DNA of 64,000 bases from the NCBI RefSeq assembly GCF_023701945.1, contig NZ_JABAEF010000006.1, positions 62,001 through 126,000 on the forward strand. The letters run 5' to 3'. The position numbers were made by a program, and so were the translations under genes. Positions 55,055 through 63,847 of the stretch are shown here, one piece after another. The notes beneath the pieces are model-generated. The model saw only the letters and a list, made by a program, of their open reading frames with translations. It was not told the DNA's origin and did not search any database. Positions within the stretch are counted from its first letter, which is position 1. Each line of letters opens with the position of its first letter. This DNA comes from Rhizobium sp. CG5 (lineage in GTDB: Bacteria; Pseudomonadota; Alphaproteobacteria; Rhizobiales; Rhizobiaceae).

Positions 55055-55498
55055 TCACTGAATGGAAATTGTCATCTTCTGGCTGTCGCTGATGGTGTTC
55101 GGAATCCGCACCTCGTAGGTTCCCGGCTTGATAGCGATGAACGACAGGGTCGCCTTGCCGGCTTCGTCGAATTCCAGGCTGTCGATTGCCATCGGCCGGA
55201 CCTCGATGCCGTTGATGACGATCTCGTTCATCCAGATCGCCCGGAAGAACGGCGCGCCTGATATGGCCAGTTCCGCCGAGCCATCCGCCGTGATGCGCAT
55301 TTCGTAATAGGCGCCGGATTGCAGTTCGACGGAGCCCGTGCCCAGCGGCTTGCCGGAGGCAAGCGTAATCTCGATCGGCTGACCCCTGTTGCATTTGGCC
55401 AGCAGTCCGGCAAAGCCGAGTTCGGTGCAGAGCGGCGCGGCCACGACAGGACTTGCCAGAAAAACTGCGGCCAAGGCCGCAGAGATCGATTTATGCAT
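55055..55498 (-). CDS. Secreted beta-rich protein of unknown function (methanol cluster)
   Basis: 147 residues with a signal peptide (ISAALAAVFLASPVVAA). The mature region has two Cys (PLCTELGF, AKCNRG) and then predicted beta strands ending in the cupredoxin-like IKPGTYEVRIPNTISD segment, but the Cu-binding His/Cys/Met set is missing. It lies 26 bases upstream of the PepSY-like gene on the same strand, probably the same transcript. I cannot assign a function. Confidence 0.72.
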   Translation of the reverse strand: MHKSISAALAAVFLASPVVAAPLCTELGFAGLLAKCNRGQPIEITLASGKPLGTGSVELQSGAYYEMRITADGSAELAISGAPFFRAIWMNEIVINGIEVRPMAIDSLEFDEAGKATLSFIAIKPGTYEVRIPNTISDSQKMTISIQ

Positions 55499-55541
55499 GC
55501 TGAAAATCCTCCCAATATGAGCGTTTTTGTTTGCGTTGACT

Positions 55542-56516
55542 TCAGTTCGGCGCGACCACGACCCCCCAGGGCTGCTCGCCGACCGGAACCGAGCGGATCA
55601 CCTTCTCGGCCTTGACGTCGATGATGCTGACATCGTTGGAATTGCCATTGGTGGTGATCAGGAATTCCTCGCCGGGCGTGAACGCCATCTGCCAGACCCG
55701 CTGGCCGACCAGCAGGTAATCGAGAACCTCATCGGTCTTGCCGTCGATCACGGCCACCCGGTTGGCCGGGCCGAGCGCCACGAAAATGCGCGAACCGTCC
55801 TTGGTGGCCCGGATGCCGACCGGCTGCAGCCATTCCGGCAAAACGCCCGGCACGGCGAAGCTGATCTTCTTGGTGATCTTCGGCTCGGCGGCCGTCACGT
55901 CGATGACCGAGACCGTGCCGCCGATTTCGGCGCTGACATAGAGCTTCTTGCCGTCGGCGGTGAATTCGGCATAGCGCGGCCGCTGATCGACCAGAACATT
56001 GTGGACGATCTTGTAGGTCGCGGTATCGATGAAATGCGCCATGTTGGTGGTCTCGGAGGTGTTGATCAGCGTCTTGGCATCAGGACTGACCGCCACGCCT
56101 TCCGGCTCGACGCCAACCGGCACTTCGGCCAGCACCTGGTGGGTCTTCACGTCGACCACGGTCACCAGGTTGTCATCCTCGTTGGCGACATAGAGCGGAT
56201 TGCCGGACGGATTGAGCGCAAAGAGTTCCGGATCGGGACCGGACGGCAGCGTATGCAGCTCCTTGTAGGTTTCCGGATCGAAGACCCGCACCGTGTCATC
56301 ATCCGAGGCGCAGACATAGAGTTCCTTGCCATCCGGGCTGATGGTGATGCCGCGCGGCCGGTTGCCGGCGGGGAAGGTGGCGATCACCTCCCAGGTCTTG
56401 CTATCGAGCACGGTCACGCTATTGCCGCGCTCGTTGCTGACAAAAACCTTGTTGGCCGCGGCCGGGCCGGCCAGCATCAAAACGGCCGGCAAAAATATCG
56501 AAATCAATTTCAGCAT
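55542..56516 (-). CDS. YVTN/PQQ-associated beta-propeller protein, periplasmic
   Basis: 324 residues. Signal peptide at about 1-20 (FLPAVLMLAGPAAA), then seven or so propeller blades marked by repeats of the type VFVSNERGNSVTVLD, LYVCASDDDTVRVFD, LYVANEDDNLVTVVD, LYVSAEIGGTVSVID and so on, at about 40-residue intervals. It matches the family found with PQQ-dependent catabolism genes (TIGR03866-type). GGAGGA precedes the ATG. It lies one base from the stop/start region of the PedA-like binding protein, so the two are co-transcribed; it may work with that ABC system. Confidence 0.88.
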   Translation of the reverse strand: MLKLISIFLPAVLMLAGPAAANKVFVSNERGNSVTVLDSKTWEVIATFPAGNRPRGITISPDGKELYVCASDDDTVRVFDPETYKELHTLPSGPDPELFALNPSGNPLYVANEDDNLVTVVDVKTHQVLAEVPVGVEPEGVAVSPDAKTLINTSETTNMAHFIDTATYKIVHNVLVDQRPRYAEFTADGKKLYVSAEIGGTVSVIDVTAAEPKITKKISFAVPGVLPEWLQPVGIRATKDGSRIFVALGPANRVAVIDGKTDEVLDYLLVGQRVWQMAFTPGEEFLITTNGNSNDVSIIDVKAEKVIRSVPVGEQPWGVVVAPN

Positions 56517-56517
56517 T

Positions 56518-57705
56518 CTATCCTCCAAAGGCGTGGCAGGCGGTTTCGGGCGCATCGGTGCCCAGGGTGTCGAGGGGCGAATGCTGGTGCAGGTAGCCCT
56601 CTTGCGGCGAAACGGACACGGTCACCCGGCCTTCGGTCAAAAGGATCGGCTGGCGCAGCTGGCCGTTCCACGGACGAAATGTCAGTTTCTGGCCCTTGAA
56701 GGCGGCCAGCTCGAATTCCGGAGACAGCAGATAGCTGCGCACAGAGACCGGATCGACCTTGCCGGATCGCGTCACCGCCTCGCCGATCACCCGCATGGCA
56801 AGCCAGGCCTGGTAGTCCTCCTCGCGCATGTTGCGGCCGGTCAGTTTTTCAAAACGGCTCTGGATCTGGGTGGCGCCCCAGGATTCGTGCGCCGCCTGCC
56901 AGGAGACCGGGCGCAAGCCTGCAGATCCGGCAACGGGGCGCGGATCCCAGGTGTGATACGGCAGAAAGGGTGCGAACACTCCGGCCTCGTCGGCGGCGAT
57001 CACCACGTCGTGTTCCTCGGCATCCTGTGTGAACACCGGGATCTGCCGCTGCACCATGACATGGCCGGTATCGGTGCGCCGCGCGCCGCCGGTATCGGCA
57101 AACTCGCGTTCCTCGACGATCTTTGCGCCGAATTTGGCCGCCGATTTGCGGTAGCTGTCGGCCAGCAGTCTGTCCTCGGGGTGGGAGCCGTAGATCAGCA
57201 GGATACGCGACCATTTCTTCCACATCAGAAACTGGATGAGGCTGTCGGTGAGCATGGCGCGGCTGGGCGAGACATGCAGCACATTGGCGCGGCAATCGGC
57301 ATCGCGCAGCGCCTCATCGCGGGCACCGGCATTCAGCAGCAACACGCCGGGTTCTGCCCTGTCGGCAAGCTTCTTCAGGACATCCCCCTCGGCGATCACC
57401 GCGATCAGGCCGATCCCTTCGGCCTGCAGGGCATCGAAGGCGGCTTCGGCCTGCTCCGGCGGCACGGCCTCGGTCTTCAGGGTATAGTCCATGCCGGTAA
57501 AGGCACCGGTCGTGCGGTTGTCCTCATTGCCCAGGATGCCGCCGGCAAAGCCCAGATCGGCTGGCGGCACGTCGAGCCGCGAGATCGGCGGGCCGACGAC
57601 GCGATCAACGCGCAGCAGGGCCGTCTTGACCTCGGCCGCCTTCATCGGCAATGCGGCAATAGCCGCTGCCGCGAAAACGGCAAACGCAAGCGTCAGGTTA
57701 GACAT
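56518..57705 (-). CDS. Branched-chain-type substrate-binding protein of PQQ-associated ABC system (PedA/LutA-like)
   Basis: 395 residues. Signal peptide at about 1-23 followed by a two-lobe receptor of the Leu/Ile/Val-binding family: VLLLNAGARDEALRD, LHVSPSRAMLTDSLIQFL and KKWSRILLIYGSHPEDRL are typical of the PQQ-ABC binding family (TIGR03863-type). The C-terminal SVSPQEGYLHQHSPLDTLG has two His that could be metal ligands. GGGAGG precedes the start. It opens the leftward transcript and is divergent from the DUF3280 gene. In P. putida the homologous system supports growth at low lanthanide levels. Confidence 0.88.
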   Translation of the reverse strand: MSNLTLAFAVFAAAAIAALPMKAAEVKTALLRVDRVVGPPISRLDVPPADLGFAGGILGNEDNRTTGAFTGMDYTLKTEAVPPEQAEAAFDALQAEGIGLIAVIAEGDVLKKLADRAEPGVLLLNAGARDEALRDADCRANVLHVSPSRAMLTDSLIQFLMWKKWSRILLIYGSHPEDRLLADSYRKSAAKFGAKIVEEREFADTGGARRTDTGHVMVQRQIPVFTQDAEEHDVVIAADEAGVFAPFLPYHTWDPRPVAGSAGLRPVSWQAAHESWGATQIQSRFEKLTGRNMREEDYQAWLAMRVIGEAVTRSGKVDPVSVRSYLLSPEFELAAFKGQKLTFRPWNGQLRQPILLTEGRVTVSVSPQEGYLHQHSPLDTLGTDAPETACHAFGG

Positions 57706-57828
57706 GCCGGAACGACCTCCCAATCATCCTGCTTCTCCCTAAAGTGGAGACTAGCAGTAGAGGTTGTGTCGCGAAACCGATACTTATGGAGCGTGGTATC
57801 GCAAAATGCCTGTGCTAGGCTCGGCCGT

Positions 57829-58338
57829 ATGCAACGTATTCTGATCGCGCTTATCCTGGCTCTCTTGCCGACGCTTGCCCTGGCAGCGCTGGACAAGCCG
57901 CTGATGCCCGGCGCGAAAATTGCCTTTCTCGGCGTGCATTTCATCGATACCTCGACGGAGGGCGCCTATAATGGCGTGCGCGCCGATGAAACCGCGCGGC
58001 TGAAACTGCTGGAGAGTGCGGCGCGCGACCGTTTTATCGAGGAAGGGTTCGTCCTTCTCTCCAACGATCCGGTGGCCGCCGAACTCGCCAATACCAGCAA
58101 CCCGGCCGACTGCAACGGCTGCGAGGTGGGCATGGCCGAAAAGCTCGGCGCCGATTATGTGCTGGTCGGCGAAGTCCAGAAGGTCTCCAACCTCATCCTG
58201 TCGATGAACCTCGTGCTGCGCGACGCCCGCTCCGGCGAGATGCTGCGGGGTATTTCCGTCGATATCCGTTCGAACACCGACGACAGCTGGCTGCGCGGCA
58301 TTCGCTACATCCTGAAAAACCACTTCTTCAAATCGTGA
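57829..58338 (+). CDS. DUF3280/DUF2380-like secreted protein of the methanol cluster
   Basis: 169 residues with a signal peptide (MQRILIALILALLPTLALA). The mature part resembles the fold of outer-membrane-associated DUF2380/DUF3280 proteins: AKIAFLGVHFIDTS, a conserved DCNGCEVGMAEKLGADYVLVGEV segment (CxxC), then NLVLRDARSGEMLRG. Such proteins accompany PQQ alcohol dehydrogenase gene sets, with no proven function. It is the first gene of a short rightward run, eight bases before the MxaD homologue. Confidence 0.8.
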   Translation: MQRILIALILALLPTLALAALDKPLMPGAKIAFLGVHFIDTSTEGAYNGVRADETARLKLLESAARDRFIEEGFVLLSNDPVAAELANTSNPADCNGCEVGMAEKLGADYVLVGEVQKVSNLILSMNLVLRDARSGEMLRGISVDIRSNTDDSWLRGIRYILKNHFFKS

Positions 58339-58346
58339 GGCCCATC

Positions 58347-58880
58347 ATGCGGTATTTCGGTCGTTTCCTACTGGCAATCCTGCTTCTTCTGCCAAGCTTT
58401 GCCATGGCCCACGGCCCGACGCGGCAGAAGCTGGTGCTCTCGGTCGATGTCGCTGCGGCGCCGGACGCGGTCTGGGCGGTGATCGGCAATTTCCAGGACA
58501 TGAGCTGGCACCCCGCCGTGTTTTCCTCCACCGGCAAGGGCGACAACACAATCGATGCGACCCGCGTGCTGACGCTGGGTGCTGCCGGCGGGCCGACCAT
58601 TTCCGAAGTGCTCTACAAATATGACGCGGCGAAGATGACCTACTCCTATCGCATCACCGATGTCGACGTGAAGGTTCTGCCGGTGACCAACTATTCCAGC
58701 CACCTGACGGTCACGCCGACTGCGTCCGGCGGTTCGCATATCGAATGGAAGGGCGCCTTCTACCGCGGTTATCCCAACAATGATCCGCCCGCCAACATGA
58801 ACGACGAGGCAGCCCTTGCCGCTGTCGGCGGCGTGTACAAGGCAGGCCTCGATGCGCTTGAGAAGAAATTTGGCAAATAG
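58347..58880 (+). CDS. MxaD-like SRPBCC-family periplasmic protein
   Basis: 177 residues from ATG 58347 (a GTG at 58335 overlaps the previous stop). Signal peptide about 1-22 (FLLAILLLLPSFAMA), then a START/SRPBCC domain: VDVAAAPDAVWAVIGNFQDMSWHPAV and later HIEWKGAFYRGYPNNDPP. MxaD in methylotrophs helps electron transfer from methanol dehydrogenase to its cytochrome; here it would serve XoxF-XoxG. Its 3' end overlaps the next gene by 29 bases. Confidence 0.88.
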   Translation: MRYFGRFLLAILLLLPSFAMAHGPTRQKLVLSVDVAAAPDAVWAVIGNFQDMSWHPAVFSSTGKGDNTIDATRVLTLGAAGGPTISEVLYKYDAAKMTYSYRITDVDVKVLPVTNYSSHLTVTPTASGGSHIEWKGAFYRGYPNNDPPANMNDEAALAAVGGVYKAGLDALEKKFGK

Positions 58881-59871
58881 AAGCTGCATTGTCGGCGCAG
58901 TCCTGCTCGGCCTTTTGCCGGCGGGCAGCGCTCTTGCCGACTATGCCTATGTCACCAATCAGTCCTCCAGTGACCTGAGCGTCATCGATCTCGACCGAAT
59001 GGTCGAGGTCGAACGCGTGCCCGTGCCGGGCGCGCCGGCCGGCATTGCTGTCGCGCCAAAGCTCGGCGCCGTCTTCACGGTCAGCCCGGACAGCAAGGTG
59101 CTGCGCCGCTATGGCATGCCCGTCGGCAAGCCCTTGGCCGAACGCACACTCGACGGCGGGCCAATCGGTGTGGCCGTGGACGAGCGCCGCGGCCGGGTCT
59201 TCGTATCCGACTGGTACAATGCGCGTGTCTGGGTCCTCGCCGCCGACGACCTCAGCACGTCACAGATGCTGTCGACCGGTAGTGCGCCGGCCGGGCTGGC
59301 GCTTTCGCCGGACGGCCAATGGCTGGCAACGGCGGACCGGGATGCCAACCAGGTGTCGATCTTCGATGCGCAGACGCTGGAGCTCCGCCACCGCGTCACC
59401 GTGGGCCAACGGCCGTTCGGCATCACGTTTTCACCGGACGGACGGTTGTTTTCCGCCGATGTCGGCAGCAATACGGTGACGGCGGTCGATCCAGTCAACG
59501 GGCAGGTCCTCGGCCATGTGGCGACCCGCGAGCGACCCTATGCGGTCGCCTTTGCCGGCGGCCGGGGTTTCGTCACCAACCAGTACGACGACAGCGTCAG
59601 CGTCTTCGAGGCGCAAAGCCTTGCCGCCATCGCCACTATCGATACCGGCGAATATCCGGAAGGCATCGACACGACGGCCGACGGCCGGCGGATCGTCGTG
59701 GCCAACTGGTTTTCCAACAGTGTTATGGTGATCGATCCGGTCAGCCTGGAGATTGTCGGAGAGATCTCGACCGGTGACGGGCCGCGCGCGTTCGGACGTT
59801 TTCTGTCGGCAGCGCCGATGCCGTCACCGGGCCTTGCCGAGCAAACCGGCGCGCCGGCCCTACGGCCGTGA
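58852..59871 (+). CDS. Second YVTN-type periplasmic beta-propeller protein
   Basis: 339 residues from ATG 58852, which lies inside the end of the MxaD-like gene; a TTG at 58867-58872 in the same frame is an alternative. A signal peptide (CIVGAVLLGLLPAGSALA) leads into about seven blades: YAYVTNQSSSDLSVID, VFVSDWYNARVWVLA, LATADRDANQVSIFD, LFSADVGSNTVTAVD, FVTNQYDDSVSVFE, VVANWFSNSVMVID. It is similar in design to the protein at 55542 but clearly distinct in sequence. It is convergent with the CxxxCW gene, stops five bases apart. Confidence 0.85.
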   Translation: MRLRRNLANRSCIVGAVLLGLLPAGSALADYAYVTNQSSSDLSVIDLDRMVEVERVPVPGAPAGIAVAPKLGAVFTVSPDSKVLRRYGMPVGKPLAERTLDGGPIGVAVDERRGRVFVSDWYNARVWVLAADDLSTSQMLSTGSAPAGLALSPDGQWLATADRDANQVSIFDAQTLELRHRVTVGQRPFGITFSPDGRLFSADVGSNTVTAVDPVNGQVLGHVATRERPYAVAFAGGRGFVTNQYDDSVSVFEAQSLAAIATIDTGEYPEGIDTTADGRRIVVANWFSNSVMVIDPVSLEIVGEISTGDGPRAFGRFLSAAPMPSPGLAEQTGAPALRP

Positions 59872-59876
59872 CCGGC

Positions 59877-60416
59877 TCATTTTCCGCCCGGTTCGGGGTC
59901 GAGGCGCGCCGTCGAGTAGCCGGCCGCCGTCCAGCCGTCGGTTCCTTTCGGATACCAGAAGACATGGGTATAGCCGTATTCCACGGCGCGCTTGGCGGCA
60001 TTCCACGACATCCAGCAGCCGTCCAGACAGAAGAACAGGACCGGCCGATCCTTGTCGCCCGATGATGCCTTTTCCAGTCCGGCACGAAAGTAGTCCGCCA
60101 TGACATCGGCCAGTTTGCCGTAGCCGACATTGGGCAGCCAGAGGGCACCGGGCACGGAGATCCGCGGCTTCTCGTTCCAGATGGTGCCGGCCGGGAGGTT
60201 GTCGGGTTTTGGCGGGCGCGGCAGGACGTCGACGAAGGCGACCTGGCCGGTCTTCCACAAGGCATAGGCGGTTTCGGTCGAGACAACCGTCGCCCCCTTC
60301 AGGGTGGCCGGCACGTCCGAGCGATATTCGCCGTCGCGGTAGCCGGCGGGTTCGTCGACCGCCCCGGCCGACGAGGCAACCAGCAGGATGAGGGCGGCCA
60401 ATCGCCAGCGGATCAT
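59877..60416 (-). CDS. PQQ-associated CxxxCW rhodanese-like protein
   Basis: 179 residues from ATG 60416. Signal peptide about 1-19 (LAALILLVASSAGA), then a rhodanese-like fold with VVSTETAYALWKTGQVAFVDVLP and the active-site-like FFCLDGCWMSWNAAKRA, holding a C-x3-C-W pair where rhodaneses have a single catalytic Cys. It matches the PQQ-dependent catabolism-associated family (TIGR03865-type). The ATGA overlap with xoxJ places it at the end of the xoxF-G-J operon. A periplasmic thiol/disulfide or metal-transfer role is plausible. Confidence 0.88.
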   Translation of the reverse strand: MIRWRLAALILLVASSAGAVDEPAGYRDGEYRSDVPATLKGATVVSTETAYALWKTGQVAFVDVLPRPPKPDNLPAGTIWNEKPRISVPGALWLPNVGYGKLADVMADYFRAGLEKASSGDKDRPVLFFCLDGCWMSWNAAKRAVEYGYTHVFWYPKGTDGWTAAGYSTARLDPEPGGK

Positions 60417-61279
60417 TTCATCGCCTCCAGCGGACCGGTTCCCATGTCGTTCATCAGCGGTACGCCGGCCTCCATGAGGATCGCGTTGATCTCGGCTTGG
60501 TTGCGGCGGATCAGCGAATTGAGCTTGCGCTCCCAGACCTTCTCGCCCTGCCGCACACCCATGGTGATCCGGTAGAACAGTCTGGGCGGCGTCGCCTCCG
60601 ACAGCAGCGGCGTCACTTTCAGATCGGGATGGCTGGCCTTGACGATCGGGGCGCCGATCGGCCCCCACAGCACGGCCGCATCGATCACGCCGGATTCCAG
60701 ATCGGCCAGCATGTCATCGGCTGGATCCTCGTAACGCCGGTCGACCATCAGATGGTAGCCCTTGGCTTTCGCCATCAGCCCGTTTCTGGCCATCTGCGTC
60801 GCCGGCGGCACGCCGGCCACGACACCGACCCTTTTGTCCTTGAGCAGAGGATCGGCCAGGGTGGTGACGCCGGCCAAAGGCCCGGTCGACGGGACGATCA
60901 GCACGAAAGCCGAGGTGTAATAGTGGTTGGTGTTCAGCACCAGTTCGTCGCCCTGGGCATAGCCGATCACCACATCGCAGGCATTGGCCTGCAAGGTCTT
61001 GCGGATGAAGCCGGTCGCCATCGGAAACCAGGTATATTCGAGCGGCAGGCCGAGCTTGGCCGCCATCAGTTCGGCGATCTTGTTCTCGAAGCCAGCGCCG
61101 GAGCGATCCGACATCGGCATGTTGGCCGGATCGGCGCAGACCCTAAACGCCGTCTTCGACACCAGATCCGAGGTCTGGGCCAGAGCCGGCGTGATGCCGG
61201 AGAGGCCCAGCATCACAGCGCCGATGGCGGCAGCCCAACTAGCGGCCGAGACAGTCGTTTTCAGCATCCCTGATCGCAT
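60413..61279 (-). CDS. xoxJ: XoxJ-type periplasmic binding protein
   Basis: 288 residues from ATG 61279 (GAAGGA upstream); ATG 61267 is possible. After a signal peptide (about 1-36, ending PALAQ) the protein is a family 3 solute-binding fold: FRVCADPANMPMSDRSGAGFENKIAELMAAKLG (given in parts), then DVVIGYAQGDELV and DKRVGVVAGVPP. XoxJ/MoxJ proteins are thought to help activate or assemble methanol dehydrogenase rather than transport a solute. It overlaps xoxG by 41 bases, so the two are translated together. Confidence 0.9.
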   Translation of the reverse strand: MRSGMLKTTVSAASWAAAIGAVMLGLSGITPALAQTSDLVSKTAFRVCADPANMPMSDRSGAGFENKIAELMAAKLGLPLEYTWFPMATGFIRKTLQANACDVVIGYAQGDELVLNTNHYYTSAFVLIVPSTGPLAGVTTLADPLLKDKRVGVVAGVPPATQMARNGLMAKAKGYHLMVDRRYEDPADDMLADLESGVIDAAVLWGPIGAPIVKASHPDLKVTPLLSEATPPRLFYRITMGVRQGEKVWERKLNSLIRRNQAEINAILMEAGVPLMNDMGTGPLEAMK

Positions 61280-61784
61280 CGGATTTCGCTTCCTTCTTGC
61301 CGGGGCGTCCACGCGGCACGGCATCGGCGCCGCGCGCCTTCAGATAGGTATAGATATCATCGAGATAACACATCACGTTGACGTTCTGCCCGAAGGCCGG
61401 CATCACCGAGTTTTCCGAGGCGTTGACCTTCTTGCGGCCATTGGTGACGACATTGACGAAGTCGTAATAATCCATGGCGATCGCCGACTTCTTCAGGGCC
61501 GGCGCATAACTCGACCCCTCGCCTTCAGGGCCGTGACAGACATGACATTCCGAGTGATAGCGTCTAAAGCCCGAATAGGTCATCCAGTCGATCGTGCCGT
61601 CCTCGGCGACCTTGAAGGTCGGAATATCGTCGGCGGTGTAATAGCGTCCGTTTTCCTCGCGCACCGCGGTAATATTGTCAGCAGCCGCGGGAGCCGCAGG
61701 TGTCGCGTCCTGAGCAACAGCGGTGCCGGCAGCAAGCATCAACGCAGCAAGGATCATCGGCAGGGCAGGTCGTGTTCTGGTCAT
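61239..61784 (-). CDS. xoxG: Cytochrome c XoxG, electron acceptor of XoxF
   Basis: 181 residues. Signal peptide about 1-24 (PMILAALMLAAGTAVAQ), single haem motif CHVCH at 80-84, a probable Met ligand in SVMPAFGQ, and two more cysteines (VMCYLDD and ENDCLGR) that likely form a disulfide: the four-cysteine methanol-metabolism cytochrome family (TIGR03874-type). It accepts electrons from PQQ in XoxF and passes them to the respiratory chain. A stem-loop in the gap after xoxF probably keeps its expression below that of xoxF. Confidence 0.92.
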   Translation of the reverse strand: MTRTRPALPMILAALMLAAGTAVAQDATPAAPAAADNITAVREENGRYYTADDIPTFKVAEDGTIDWMTYSGFRRYHSECHVCHGPEGEGSSYAPALKKSAIAMDYYDFVNVVTNGRKKVNASENSVMPAFGQNVNVMCYLDDIYTYLKARGADAVPRGRPGKKEAKSDAIRDAENDCLGR

Positions 61785-61815
61785 CTTGTGTCCTTTTAGG
61801 CCTTGAGAACGAACC

Positions 61816-61840
61816 GGCGCGGGCTTTCGCTACCCGCGCC
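61816..61840 (-). terminator. Stem-loop between xoxF and xoxG
   Basis: GGCGCGGG (61816-61823) and CCCGCGCC (61833-61840) form a perfect 8-bp GC stem with a 9-base loop, 24 bases after the xoxF stop. No T-tract follows in the leftward direction. It probably stabilises the abundant xoxF message or attenuates reading into xoxG. Confidence 0.65.
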
Positions 61841-61864
61841 AGTCCCCTGGGCGAAGACTGCCGT

Positions 61865-63667
61865 TTACTTCGGCAGCGAGAACACGGTGAGCGTGCCACC
61901 GAGTGCGGTATAGTCGCTGAGGGCTGCATAGCCGCCAACAGCACCCAGACCGTCATTCGGATTGGTCAGACCAGCTGCCAGACCGATACCAGCCCAGCCG
62001 CCGACGCCCGAAAGCACGGCCACATACTGCTTGTCGGCATGGGTGTAGGTCATGACGTTGCCGATCACGCCGGACGGCGTCTTGAAGCGATAGAGTTCCT
62101 TGCCCGTCGTGGCATCGACTGCCTTCAGATACCCTTCCAGCGTCCCGTAGAAGACCACGTCGCCGGCTGTTGCCAGAGCGCCCGACCAGACGGAGAACTG
62201 TTCCGGCAGCGACCACTTGATCTTGCCTTCCTTGCCGTCCCAAGCAATGAAGTTGCCCATGCCGCCATGGCTGCCTTCCGGCGGATACATCGACAGCGTT
62301 GCCCCGACATAGGGCTGGCCGGCGGTATAGCTGACACGGAACGGCTCGTAGTCCATGCAGACATGGTTGGTCGGCACATAGAACAGCTCGGTCTTCGGCG
62401 AATAGGCCCCGGGCTGCTGGTCCTTGCTGCCGAGCGCTGCCGGGCAGATGCCTGTCGAGTTGGTGTCCTCGCCATTCTGCTGGGTCGAATACTGCGCGAC
62501 CACCTGCGGCCGGCCATATTGCTCGGACTTCGGATCCATGACCACTTCGGTCGCCCAGTTGACGGTGGGGTCGTATTTCTCGGCCACCAACAGTTCGCCG
62601 GTGACGCGGTCCATCGTATAGCCGAAGCCGTTACGGTCGAAATGGGTCAGCAGCTTGCGATCCTTGCCGTCGATCTTCTGCTGCGTCAGGATCATTTCGT
62701 TGACGCCGTCATAGTCCCATTCGTCATGGGGCGTCATCTGGTAGACCCACTTGGCCTCGCCGGTGTCGACATCGCGAGCCCAGATGGTCATCGACCAACG
62801 GTTATCGCCAGGCCGCTGGGACGGGTTCCAGGTCGAAGGGTTGCCCGATCCGTAATACATCAGGTTTTCTTCGGCATCATAGGAATACCAGCCCCAGGTC
62901 GTGCCGCCACCGATCTTCCACTGATCGCCTTCCCAGGTCGTCAGACCGGAATCCGGACCGACCGGCTTGCCGAGATGGGTGGTCTTTTCCGGATTCATCA
63001 GCGTGTCGCTGTCCGGACCCATGGAATAACCGCGCCACAGGAGTTTGCCATCGGCCATCGAATAGGCCGTGACGGAACCGCGAACCCCGAACTCGCCGCC
63101 GGAGATGCCGACGATGACCTTGTCCTTGACCGGCAGAACGGTGGCGGTATTGGTCTCGCCCTTGGCCGGATCGCCGTTCTTGACGCTCCAGATCACCTTG
63201 CCGGTCTTGGCGTCCAGCGCCACGACCGTGGTATCGGCCTGGTGCAGGAAGATCTTGTTGTCGGCATAGGCCACGCCGCGATTGACGGTATCGCAGCACA
63301 TCACCGGAATGACTTCCGAATCCTGTTTCGGCTCGTAGCGCCAGACGATCCGGCCTTCCTTGCTGAGATCCAGTGCATAGACGGTGTTGGGGAACGGCGT
63401 ATGAACATACATCATGTCACCGATCACCAGCGGCGATCCTTCGTGACCGCGCAGAACCCCGGTCGAGAAGCTCCAGGCAACCTGCAGCTTGTCGACATTG
63501 TCCTTGTTGATCTGATCCAGCTTGGAATAACGCTGGTTGGCATAGTCGCCGGTCTGGATGGCCCATTGGTTGGGGTCATCGATTTGCTTTTGCAATTCCG
63601 GATTGGCGAGGGCGACCTGCGCGCCGCCTATCGACAAGAAGGCAAGCATTGTAAGAAGTCGTTTCAT
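61865..63667 (-). CDS. xoxF: Lanthanide-dependent PQQ methanol dehydrogenase XoxF
   Basis: 600 residues from ATG 63667 (GGGAGGATGAA upstream). Signal peptide about 1-21. The eight-bladed quinoprotein shows the vicinal disulfide Cys124-Cys125 (VMCCDTVN), metal ligands Glu192 (GGEFG) and Asn276 (GSGNPSTW), catalytic Asp318 and the extra Asp320 in [10 protein letters not shown]. This second Asp, Ala in calcium-type MxaF, is the lanthanide signature. It oxidises methanol to formaldehyde (or formate) in the periplasm with XoxG as acceptor. It is first in the leftward xoxF-xoxG-xoxJ-CxxxCW operon. Confidence 0.97.
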   Translation of the reverse strand: MKRLLTMLAFLSIGGAQVALANPELQKQIDDPNQWAIQTGDYANQRYSKLDQINKDNVDKLQVAWSFSTGVLRGHEGSPLVIGDMMYVHTPFPNTVYALDLSKEGRIVWRYEPKQDSEVIPVMCCDTVNRGVAYADNKIFLHQADTTVVALDAKTGKVIWSVKNGDPAKGETNTATVLPVKDKVIVGISGGEFGVRGSVTAYSMADGKLLWRGYSMGPDSDTLMNPEKTTHLGKPVGPDSGLTTWEGDQWKIGGGTTWGWYSYDAEENLMYYGSGNPSTWNPSQRPGDNRWSMTIWARDVDTGEAKWVYQMTPHDEWDYDGVNEMILTQQKIDGKDRKLLTHFDRNGFGYTMDRVTGELLVAEKYDPTVNWATEVVMDPKSEQYGRPQVVAQYSTQQNGEDTNSTGICPAALGSKDQQPGAYSPKTELFYVPTNHVCMDYEPFRVSYTAGQPYVGATLSMYPPEGSHGGMGNFIAWDGKEGKIKWSLPEQFSVWSGALATAGDVVFYGTLEGYLKAVDATTGKELYRFKTPSGVIGNVMTYTHADKQYVAVLSGVGGWAGIGLAAGLTNPNDGLGAVGGYAALSDYTALGGTLTVFSLPK

Positions 63668-63847
63668 TTCATCCTCCCGTTGAGTGGTACCGATAAGGGC
63701 CTTCACCCTCCTCGCCCCGGGAAAACCTTGCGGTCTCCTCTTCCCCGGCATCGGCTCGCGAATTCACTATCCCCCATGGCCTCGGCAACCATTCCTCCGC
63801 TGCCGCGGCCGCTTTCTCCTGCTCGTCTCTGCCCTCCTCCTTGGTTT

